Source: Acidimicrobiaceae bacterium (GTDB taxonomy: Bacteria; Actinomycetota; Acidimicrobiia; Acidimicrobiales; Bog-793). From it: a stretch of 6,525 bases of DNA. Made by a program: the position numbers and the translations under genes. Under the pieces are notes generated by a model. The model saw only the letters and a list, made by a program, of their open reading frames with translations. It did not search any database and was not told where the DNA came from. The stretch spans positions 1-6,525 of the forward strand of contig DAHUZG010000408.1 in the NCBI GenBank assembly GCA_027306715.1, given 5' to 3'. Positions 1-4,755 of this stretch are shown here, one piece after another (the stretch's first letter is position 1; each line of letters starts with the position of its first letter).

Positions 1-212
1 AGCTCTGCGGGGATCTCGACCTGTGCCTCGGTCACCGTGTCGTCCTCTCTGGCGCCGGCGTCATCTCCGGCGTCATCTCCGGCGTCATCTCCTGCGTCAT
101 CTCCGGCACGGCCGTCCTCCCCTTGCCGGGGCCTAAGCGCCCTGCGCTGCCACGGGTGCGGCGCATCGCTCGGGTCCGAGCCCGCCCGCTCGGTGTGCGA
201 GCATGGCGTCAT
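1..212 (-). CDS. Possible divergent gene, N-terminal part only, with acidic GDDA repeat
   Basis: On the reverse strand an open frame starts at ATG 212-210 and runs off the left edge with no stop, giving about 70 residues. After a polar Arg/Pro/His-rich stretch it reads four Gly-Asp-Asp-Ala units (12-bp DNA repeats at 58-105), then AREDDTVTEAQVEIPAE, which looks like a charged linker leading into a folded domain. An alternative in-frame ATG lies at 239-237. Neither start has a convincing ribosome binding site. The forward reading of the same DNA gives a Ser-Pro-Ala repeat, which is less natural. I do not recognise the protein. An acidic, variable N-terminus would suit several families, including actinobacterial SecE, but nothing diagnostic is inside the window. 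The gene would be divergent from, and possibly overlap, the aminotransferase start. Confidence 0.35.
   Translation of the reverse strand, partial: MTPCSHTERAGSDPSDAPHPWQRRALRPRQGEDGRAGDDAGDDAGDDAGDDAGAREDDTVTEAQVEIPAE
58..105. repeat. Four tandem copies of a 12-bp unit
   Basis: Units at 58-69, 70-81, 82-93 and 94-105 read GCGTCATCTCCG. The third copy ends in T instead of G; the other three are identical. The 12-bp period keeps all reading frames open. On the reverse strand it codes for Gly-Asp-Asp-Ala repeats and on the forward strand for Ala-Ser-Ser-Pro repeats. Near-perfect identity suggests recent slippage expansion, so copy number may vary between strains. Confidence 0.9.
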
Positions 213-1491
213 GGCCGACGCCCAGCCTGTCGAGAGCATCAGCCGTTCCGGCGCCGCCGGCCCCGCACCGGCGATCGTGGGCGACCCCGTCCGGCGGGTC
301 TCGCGCCGTGCGGCGAGCGTATCGCCGTCGGCCACCCTTGCCATCGACGCCAAGGCCAAGGCGCTCAAGGCGTCGGGCGCCGACGTGATCGGGTTCGGGG
401 CGGGCGAGCCCGACTTCCCGACCCCGGTGGCGATCGTCGAGGCTGCGGCGGCGGCCTGCCGTGACGAGCAAAACCACCGCTACACCCCGACCGGCGGCCT
501 GCCCGAGCTGCGCCAGGCGATCGCTGCCAAGACGCGGCGCGACTCCGGTCTCGAGGTCGCCGCCTCGCAGGTACTTGTCACCAACGGCGGCAAGCACGCC
601 ATCGCCAACGCCTTTGCCGCCCTGCTCGATCCCGGCGACGAGGCGCTCCTGCCCGCTCCCTACTGGACGACCTATCCCGAGTCGATCGCGCTCGCCGGAG
701 GGACGCCGGTCGTGGTGCCGACCGGAGCCGAGAGCGGCTTCAAGGTCACCCCCGAAAAGCTCGAGGCGCACGCCTCGGAGCGGACCAAGCTGCTCGTGTT
801 CGTATCGCCGTCGAACCCGACCGGCGCCGTCTACTCGCGAAGCGAGATCGCCGAGATCGGCGCTCTCGCCGTCGAGCGGGGCTGGTGGGTGCTCACCGAC
901 GAGATCTACGAGCACCTCGTCTACGACGGCGCCGAGCAGCACTCGATGCCGGTGGTCGTGCCGGAGGTCGCCGATCGCTGTGTCGTCGTCAACGGCGTCG
1001 CCAAGACCTACGCCATGACCGGCTGGCGAGTCGGCTGGATGATCGGGCCGGCCGATGTCGTCGAGGCCGCCACCAACCTGCAGTCGCATGAGACCTCGAA
1101 CGTCTCCAACGTCTCCCAGCGCGCCGCTCTCGCTGCCGTCGGCGGCGGGCTCGAGGCGGTCGCCGAGATGCGGGCCGCGTTCGACCGCCGCCGTCGCCGG
1201 ATCCATCAGCTCCTCAATGCCATCCCGGGCGTCACCTGCCTGCTGCCCGAGGGAGCCTTTTACGCCTTCCCGTCGTTCCACGGGCTGCTCGGCCTCGACT
1301 ACGGCGGGCACCGGCCGTCGACGACCCTCGAGCTCGCCGAGGTCGTCCTCGAGCAGGCAGAGGTTGCCTTCGTGCCCGGCGAGGCGTTCGGGGCGCCGGG
1401 CTACGCCCGCTTCTCCTACGCGCTTTCCGACGAGGACCTCGTCACGGGCGTCACCCGCATCGCCGACCTCGTCGGTCGAGCCCGCCGCTGA
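211..1491 (+). CDS. PLP-dependent class I/II aminotransferase, aspartate aminotransferase family
   Basis: Cytoplasmic fold-type I PLP enzyme that probably exchanges the amino group between aspartate (or a related amino acid) and 2-oxoglutarate. Numbered from ATG 211 it has 426 residues. Visible family motifs are GFGAGEPDFPTP near the N-terminus, YTPTGGLPELR, TNGGKHAI, SPSNPTG with N202, DEIYEHLVYDG with D230 (pyridine nitrogen) and Y233 (PLP oxygen), AKTYAMTGWRVGW with the Schiff-base lysine K265, and ARFSYAL with R400, which binds the substrate alpha-carboxylate. All key residues are present. The start is uncertain. The frame is open to GTG 37, but the part before ATG 211 is repeat-derived. 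GTG 277 would give 404 residues, the usual length, and the conserved sequence begins just after it (RRVSRRAASVSPSATLA). No start has a clear Shine-Dalgarno sequence. Substrate could also be a prephenate-type or other amino acid. The gene converges on the ABM gene, 25 bp away. Confidence 0.93.
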   Translation: MADAQPVESISRSGAAGPAPAIVGDPVRRVSRRAASVSPSATLAIDAKAKALKASGADVIGFGAGEPDFPTPVAIVEAAAAACRDEQNHRYTPTGGLPELRQAIAAKTRRDSGLEVAASQVLVTNGGKHAIANAFAALLDPGDEALLPAPYWTTYPESIALAGGTPVVVPTGAESGFKVTPEKLEAHASERTKLLVFVSPSNPTGAVYSRSEIAEIGALAVERGWWVLTDEIYEHLVYDGAEQHSMPVVVPEVADRCVVVNGVAKTYAMTGWRVGWMIGPADVVEAATNLQSHETSNVSNVSQRAALAAVGGGLEAVAEMRAAFDRRRRRIHQLLNAIPGVTCLLPEGAFYAFPSFHGLLGLDYGGHRPSTTLELAEVVLEQAEVAFVPGEAFGAPGYARFSYALSDEDLVTGVTRIADLVGRARR

Positions 1492-1497
1492 GCCAGC

Positions 1498-1527
1498 AGC
1501 CGGCCCAGCGCCCGCCTCAGGCCGGCT
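1498..1527. terminator. Hairpin between convergent genes, candidate bidirectional terminator
   Basis: Perfect 8-bp inverted repeat: AGCCGGCC at 1498-1505 pairs with GGCCGGCT at 1520-1527 around a 14-nt loop. It begins seven bases after the aminotransferase stop and contains the stop codon of the convergent ABM gene (1517-1519) in its loop. Neither side has a T tract. Such U-poor hairpins are common behind genes in high-GC Actinobacteria, but their termination activity cannot be judged by eye. Confidence 0.45.
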
Positions 1528-1807
1528 CGGCGTAGTGCTCGACCGCCGGGGCAGCGGCGAAGAGCTCGCCCACGCCCTGGCGCCAGCGTTGGAAGCTCGG
1601 CGACTGGCGGAAGGTCTCGGTATGGTCCTCGAGGCGCTCCCACTCGACGAGCAGGAGGTAGCGAGCCGGCGTCTCGATGCAGCGCCGGAGCCGCACGGCG
1701 CGACAGCCCGGCGATCCGCTGATGTTGGCACTGGCGCTGGCGAAGGCAGCCTCGAATTCGGCTTCCCGCCCGGGTGTGACGTCGATGACAGCATGTTCGA
1801 GCACCAT
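1517..1807 (-). CDS. Antibiotic biosynthesis monooxygenase (ABM) domain protein
   Basis: A 96-residue reverse-strand protein starting MVLEHAVIDVTPGREAEFEA. It shows the whole ABM pattern (dimeric alpha/beta ferredoxin-like fold): a first strand LEHAVIDV, a long helix, SPGCRAVRLRRCIE, the central strand YLLLVEWERLEDH, then HTETFRQSPSFQRWR and a final VEHYAEPA. ABM proteins include cofactor-independent monooxygenases of polyketide pathways and many YgiN-like or stress-related proteins of unknown substrate. There is no biosynthetic cluster here, so a specific reaction cannot be assigned. The length is normal for a single-domain member, and no signal peptide is seen, so it is cytoplasmic. ATG 1807 is chosen because homology begins there; its ribosome binding site is weak (GGGG just upstream). 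It lies 82 bases behind the small membrane protein gene on the same strand and could be cotranscribed with it. Confidence 0.9.
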   Translation of the reverse strand: MVLEHAVIDVTPGREAEFEAAFASASANISGSPGCRAVRLRRCIETPARYLLLVEWERLEDHTETFRQSPSFQRWRQGVGELFAAAPAVEHYAEPA

Positions 1808-1889
1808 CGCCCCATCTTGCCCGCCGTCGGGACCCGGTGAGGCCGCGGCGCCGCCGGCTCGGCGCGAGCTTCGATGGCGGCGCGACGCC

Positions 1890-2072
1890 CTAGCGCGTCC
1901 CCGGGCGGCGGGGGACCGCCGGCCACAGCGGCCCGGCGTGCCGGGCCGCGTGGCGGCGGCGGCGCCTGAGCTGCGCCGCGGCCGACACGGCGAGCACGCC
2001 CGCCAGGGTGGCCACGAGGCGGCAGCGGGCCGCCCGGCGGTGCCGCCCGGCGGGTGTCGGGCGTTCGCCCAT
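1890..2072 (-). CDS. Small Arg-rich protein with one hydrophobic segment, unknown function
   Basis: A 60-residue reverse-strand reading frame starting at ATG 2072-2070 (MGERPTPAGRHRRAARCR). The start is supported by an excellent Shine-Dalgarno sequence, AAGGAGG, five bases before the ATG, which is rare among chance frames. Residues 18-34 (LVATLAGVLAVSAAAQL) form one short hydrophobic segment flanked on both sides by arginines (RRAARCR before, RRRRR after). This suggests a tiny single-pass or signal-anchored membrane protein whose topology is hard to predict because both flanks are positive. The C-terminal half is Arg/Pro/His-rich without recognisable motifs. I do not recognise a family. The frame stays open upstream to ATG 2141, but the ribosome binding site decides for 2072. 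It is followed on the same strand by the ABM gene. Possible real gene; the GC-rich tail could also be non-coding. Confidence 0.5.
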   Translation of the reverse strand: MGERPTPAGRHRRAARCRLVATLAGVLAVSAAAQLRRRRRHAARHAGPLWPAVPRRPGTR

Positions 2073-2210
2073 GGTCGCCTCCTTCCTGCGCAGCGCGACG
2101 ACGGCGCCACCTAGCGCGCACGAACCTACCGGCTCTGCCACCGAGCGTGGTCACAGGTGAGAGATTTGGCACGCAGGAGGAGATTCTTCTGGGATTCCCT
2201 GCAGCGCTAT

Positions 2211-2258
2211 GGCAAACTGGTGTCCGGCAAGTTGCCAACCGCGAGCCGACAGCTCGCG
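2211..2258 (+). promoter_or_regulatory. Two consecutive hairpins in the presumed 5' UTR of the GGDEF-EAL gene
   Basis: Hairpin one pairs GGCAA (2211-2215) with TTGCC (2232-2236), extended by C2217-G2231 and T2218-A2230 past a bulged A, with an 11-nt loop. Hairpin two is a perfect 7-bp stem, CGCGAGC (2240-2246) with GCTCGCG (2252-2258), with loop CGACA. The second ends five bases before AGGAGG at 2264-2269, so it is well placed to influence translation initiation. No known riboswitch consensus matches. Either stem could be chance in GC-rich DNA, though hairpin one lies in AT-richer sequence. Confidence 0.35.
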
Positions 2259-2263
2259 CCGTG

Positions 2264-2269
2264 AGGAGG
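2264..2269 (+). promoter_or_regulatory. Strong Shine-Dalgarno sequence AGGAGG without a standard start codon
   Basis: AGGAGG is the full anti-16S complement. In the frame of the downstream GGDEF-EAL gene, the codon at the right distance (seven bases) is ACG at 2277-2279, not ATG, GTG or TTG. The first standard start in frame is GTG 2316, 46 bases away, too far to use this site. See the finding on the start codon. Confidence 0.55.
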
Positions 2270-2315
2270 AGCGGAAACGGTCACCCCCCGCCCCGATCGA
2301 GACGCCTTCCTCGCC

Positions 2316-4616
2316 GTGCTGCTCTCGCCGACCGACCGTGCGGGCGGTACGGTGCCCGGGCTCCTTGCCGCCGGCGACCGCGGCGAGCCGGTCGAGCCCG
2401 GAGACGGGATCGACGCCGGCGGGATCTTCGGCGCCGACCCTCGCCAGTCGATCGCCCTCGACCAGCTGCTCGCCCACGAGCGTGCGCTGCTCGACGCGCT
2501 CGTCGAAGGCGTCGTCGTGCAGTCGATCGGCGGCCGCGTGCTCGAGATCAACGACCGCGCCCTCGAGCTGATCGGTTGCGAGCTCGACGACGTGCTCGGG
2601 CGGCCCCTTCCCCTGCCCGGAACCCGTTGGCGCGATCGCAGGGGTCGGCTCCTCTCTCCGAGCGAGCTGCCGGCGCGGCGCGCCCTCATCGAGGGCGGCG
2701 CCGTCGGTCCGATGCAGGTCCAGGTCCGCCACCTCGACGGCGTCGCCACGCTCGAGATGACGTCGCGGCCGCTCGTGCATCAAGGCAGCCTCGAGGCCTA
2801 CGCCGTCGTCACCACGCTGACGCCGCTCGAGCAGGCCGCCGAGATCGCACCGGGCGAGGACACCCTCGCCCGCTTCCGCCTCGGTTTCGACCACGGCAGC
2901 ACCGGGATGGCCCTGACCGAGGTGAGCGGGGCGCTGGCGCTCGTCAACCCCGCCCTCTCGACGCTGCTCGGCCGCAGCGAGGAGGAGCTGCTCGGCTGTT
3001 GCCTGGAGGAGTTCGTCCACCCCGACGACCGCGCAGAAGGCGGTCTGCTCGTGCGCGACCTGCTTGCCGGGCCGGCGGACTCCGGGCGTGTCGAGCACCG
3101 TTACGTGCGCGCCGACGGCAGCTCGTGGTGGGCCGCTGCTGACGCCTGCGTCGTGCGCGGCGCCGACGGCGCGCCACGATGGGTCTTCTGGCAGCTGCAG
3201 GACGTCACCGAGCGGAAGCGCGAGCAGGCCGCCCTCGACTACCACATCGCTCACGACCCGCTCACCGGGCTGGCCAGTCGCCAGGCGCTCGAGCGCCAGC
3301 TGCAGGCTGTGTTCGACCGGGCGCGGGCGAGCCACGGCCGCATCGCCGTCTGCTTCCTCGACCTCGACCGCTTCGCCCTCGTCAACGAGGGCCTCGGCCA
3401 CCTCGCCGGCGACCGGCTGCTCGTCGACGTCGCCGAGCGGCTCATTTCGGGCGGCCCGCAGGGCGCGGTCGCCGCCCGCTTCGGCGGCGACGAGTTCGTC
3501 GTCGTGATCGAGGACGTGGCCGACGCCGAGCAGGCCACCGAGGCGGCCGAGCAGCTCGTCGGCCTGTTCGCCGAGGCCTTCTTCGTCGGATCCGAGGAGC
3601 TCGTCGTGACGGCGTCCTGTGGCGTCGCACTGGCCTCGCCGAACGGCGGCCCCGAGCGGCTGCTCGGTGACGCCGGCGTCGCCCTCGCCCTCGCCAAGCG
3701 CCGTGGCGGCGGCCGTGCGGAGGTGTTCGACCCGTCCCTCGGGCGCGTCGTCGCCGACCGCTTCGGCATCGAGCGTGCCCTGCGCTTCGCGCTCCAGCGC
3801 GAACAGCTGCACCTGCACTTCCAGCCTGTGGTCGAGCTCGTCGGCGGCCGAGCCGTCGGCGTCGAGGGGCTGCTGCGGTGGGAGCACCCGAGCCAGGGCC
3901 TGCTCGAGCCGTCCGAGTTCATTCCGACCGCCGAGGCGTCGGGGCTGATCCACGAGATCGGCGCCTTCGTCGTCGAGCAGGCGGTCGCCGCGGTCACCCG
4001 CTGGCGGAGGCAGCTGCCCGGCTGCTCGCAGCTGTGGGTGGCGGTCAACCTCTCGACCCGGCAGCTGAGCGGGGGCGACCCGGTGGCGACCTGCGCGGCC
4101 GCTCTGGCGAGAACCGGCACCGGACCCGAGGCGCTCCGCCTCGAGATCACCGAGAGCATCGTGATGGAGGACATCGACGCCTCGATCGTCCTGCTGCGCC
4201 GGCTTCGAGACCTCGGCATCAGCCTCGCCATCGACGACTTCGGCACCGGCTACTCCTCGCTCAGCTACCTGAGCCGGCTGCCGGTCTCCTCGCTCAAGAT
4301 CGACCGCTCGTTCGTCACCGGGCTTGCCGAGCAGTCGAGCGACACCGCGATCCTGCGCGCCATCGTCGGTCTCGCCCGGACGATGGGTCTCGAGCTGTGC
4401 GCCGAGGGCATCGAGCTGGCGGTGCAGCGCGCCAAGCTCGCCGAGCTCGGCTGCTCGCTCGGGCAGGGCTACCTCTTCGCCCCGCCGATGCCGGCGGAGG
4501 ACTTCGAGACCTGGGTGCTCGGACGCGCCCGCAGCGCGCCGCCCTCGCCGGCCGATCCCGGCGCCGGGGGGCGGCTTGACGCGGGCGGCGGGCGTTCGCC
4601 ACACTGGGAGCTGTGA
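2316..4616 (+). CDS. PAS-PAS-GGDEF-EAL bifunctional cyclic-di-GMP enzyme
   Basis: A 766-residue protein (numbered from GTG 2316) without membrane segments, so a cytoplasmic sensor-effector. Domains in order: variable N-terminus 1-50; PAS 55-172 (weak); PAS 183-301, clearer, with FVHPDDR and VTERKREQ at its end; GGDEF 302-470; EAL 482-735; low-complexity tail. The cyclase half keeps DLDRF (D349), NEGLGHLAGD and an exact GGDEF at 390-394, so synthesis from two GTP looks possible. No RxxD inhibitory site precedes GGDEF. The EAL half has EGL instead of EAL, but the catalytic and metal residues are present: E517, N578, E610 and E613 (EITES), D640/D641 (DDFG), K661 (KIDRSF), E697 (AEGIE) and Q717. 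Hydrolysis to pGpG is therefore also likely, with PAS input deciding the balance. The true start may be upstream at 2277, where a strong Shine-Dalgarno sequence sits. The stop TGA overlaps the GTG of the leuA leader peptide, and the tail codons contain a candidate leuA promoter. Confidence 0.95.
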   Translation: MLLSPTDRAGGTVPGLLAAGDRGEPVEPGDGIDAGGIFGADPRQSIALDQLLAHERALLDALVEGVVVQSIGGRVLEINDRALELIGCELDDVLGRPLPLPGTRWRDRRGRLLSPSELPARRALIEGGAVGPMQVQVRHLDGVATLEMTSRPLVHQGSLEAYAVVTTLTPLEQAAEIAPGEDTLARFRLGFDHGSTGMALTEVSGALALVNPALSTLLGRSEEELLGCCLEEFVHPDDRAEGGLLVRDLLAGPADSGRVEHRYVRADGSSWWAAADACVVRGADGAPRWVFWQLQDVTERKREQAALDYHIAHDPLTGLASRQALERQLQAVFDRARASHGRIAVCFLDLDRFALVNEGLGHLAGDRLLVDVAERLISGGPQGAVAARFGGDEFVVVIEDVADAEQATEAAEQLVGLFAEAFFVGSEELVVTASCGVALASPNGGPERLLGDAGVALALAKRRGGGRAEVFDPSLGRVVADRFGIERALRFALQREQLHLHFQPVVELVGGRAVGVEGLLRWEHPSQGLLEPSEFIPTAEASGLIHEIGAFVVEQAVAAVTRWRRQLPGCSQLWVAVNLSTRQLSGGDPVATCAAALARTGTGPEALRLEITESIVMEDIDASIVLLRRLRDLGISLAIDDFGTGYSSLSYLSRLPVSSLKIDRSFVTGLAEQSSDTAILRAIVGLARTMGLELCAEGIELAVQRAKLAELGCSLGQGYLFAPPMPAEDFETWVLGRARSAPPSPADPGAGGRLDAGGGRSPHWEL
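4576..4605 (+). promoter_or_regulatory. Candidate leuA promoter inside the end of the GGDEF-EAL gene
   Basis: TTGACG at 4576-4581 matches the actinobacterial vegetative -35 well. An 18-bp spacer leads to CACACT at 4600-4605, a modest -10 that keeps the A at position 2 and T at position 6. Transcription would begin about seven bases later, at 4612-4613, essentially on the GTG of the leader peptide. The element overlaps codons for the non-conserved C-terminal tail of the c-di-GMP protein, which leaves that sequence free to evolve. Confidence 0.45.
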
Positions 4617-4660
4617 CACACGTGACGGCCCCGCGCCGTCTGTCCCTCCTTCTCACCTGA
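4613..4660 (+). CDS. leuL: leuA leader peptide with clustered leucine codons
   Basis: A 15-residue frame, VTHVTAPRRLSLLLT, from GTG 4613 to TGA 4658-4660. Four of its last six codons are leucine (CTG, TCC, CTC, CTT, CTC, ACC), and CTT is an uncommon codon in such GC-rich DNA, so translation should be sensitive to charged leucyl-tRNA. It sits directly before the hairpin attenuator and leuA, which is the hallmark of a leucine leader peptide whose job is to be translated, not to make a product. GTG 4622 is an alternative start with GGGAG 11 bases upstream. If transcription starts at about 4613, the GTG 4613 start would be leaderless. The first GTG overlaps the TGA of the preceding gene. Confidence 0.75.
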   Translation: MTHVTAPRRLSLLLT

Positions 4661-4724
4661 GGCGAGCGCAGCCCGCGCCCGCCCCCACCTCCTGCGCCCG
4701 GACGGGCCAGGGGGTTTTTTGTTT
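4661..4724 (+). promoter_or_regulatory. Leucine attenuator with alternative antiterminator and terminator stems
   Basis: Two mutually exclusive structures can be drawn. Antiterminator: 4663-4671 pairs with 4692-4700, including the perfect GCGCAG/CTGCGC hexamer and one A-C mismatch. Terminator: 4688-4693 pairs with 4709-4714 and GCCC 4696-4699 with GGGC 4704-4707, followed by six T. A ribosome stalled on the Leu codons (4640-4654) leaves 4663-4671 free, so the antiterminator forms and leuA is read. A ribosome reaching the stop at 4658-4660 would cover roughly to 4671, freeing the terminator. The spacing fits the classical ribosome-mediated model. Pairing was judged by eye. Confidence 0.7.
4688..4724 (+). 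terminator. Intrinsic terminator of the leuA attenuator
   Basis: Lower stem CCTCCT (4688-4693) with AGGGGG (4709-4714), one T-G wobble; small internal loop; upper stem GCCC (4696-4699) with GGGC (4704-4707); loop GGAC. The stem is followed at once by TTTTTTGTTT (4715-4724). A six-T run is striking in DNA this GC-rich and marks it as a genuine Rho-independent site. It also ends transcripts coming from the GGDEF-EAL gene when leucine is plentiful. Confidence 0.8.
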
Positions 4725-4741
4725 CCGGCGATCGGACCGAG

Positions 4742-4747
4742 AGAGGA
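4742..4747 (+). promoter_or_regulatory. leuA ribosome binding site
   Basis: AGAGGA lies eight bases before ATG 4756 and downstream of the attenuator T tract, so it is free in both leader conformations. It supports 4756 as the leuA start although the frame stays open far upstream. Confidence 0.7.
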
Positions 4748-4755
4748 ACTACCGA

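Larger units (their letters stand above)
2073..2276. other. Divergent control region between the small reverse gene and the GGDEF-EAL gene
   Basis: About 200 bp without a convincing gene, noticeably less GC-rich in 2155-2235 than its surroundings. It should hold the promoters of both flanking transcription units. On the reverse strand TAGGTT (2128-2123) resembles an actinobacterial -10 hexamer, but no good -35 accompanies it. On the forward strand TTGGCA (2166-2171) could be a -35, but the -10 at 17-18 bp spacing is poor. Two AGGAGG sequences occur on the forward strand, at 2175-2180 and 2264-2269; neither is followed by ATG or GTG at normal distance. Two hairpins precede the second one. Confidence 0.5.

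Noticed and set aside
58..105. CRISPR-like repeats
   Set aside because: Units are 12 bp, directly tandem with no spacers, and keep a reading frame; this is a slippage repeat.
37..210. GTG 37 as the start of the aminotransferase, with a Ser/Pro/Ala and Cys-rich N-terminal extension
   Set aside because: The extension is translated repeat plus sequence without family similarity, has no ribosome binding site, and would make the protein 484 residues, against about 400 in the family.
133..2238. Very long reverse-strand open frame opposite the aminotransferase
   Set aside because: Antisense open frame typical of GC-rich coding DNA. Its translation is low-complexity and shows no family motif, while the opposite strand encodes clear enzymes.
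2150..2280. Cyclic-di-GMP (GEMM) riboswitch upstream of the GGDEF-EAL gene, suggested by GGCAAAC at 2211-2217
   Set aside because: The second conserved half (GACGCAAAGC-like) and the GNRA tetraloop arrangement are missing, so only the seven-base match remains.
2209..2571. 120-codon forward frame from ATG 2209
   Set aside because: No ribosome binding site, no recognisable motifs, and it overlaps the GGDEF-EAL gene in another frame.
2151..4619. 822-codon reverse open frame opposite the GGDEF-EAL gene
   Set aside because: Mirror of a strongly coding forward frame; Gly/Ala/Glu/Asp/Arg-rich translation without domains.
4617..4755. T-box (tRNA-sensing) leader before leuA
   Set aside because: No conserved T-box sequence or specifier-loop architecture is visible. 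A Leu-rich leader peptide with competing stems explains the region better.
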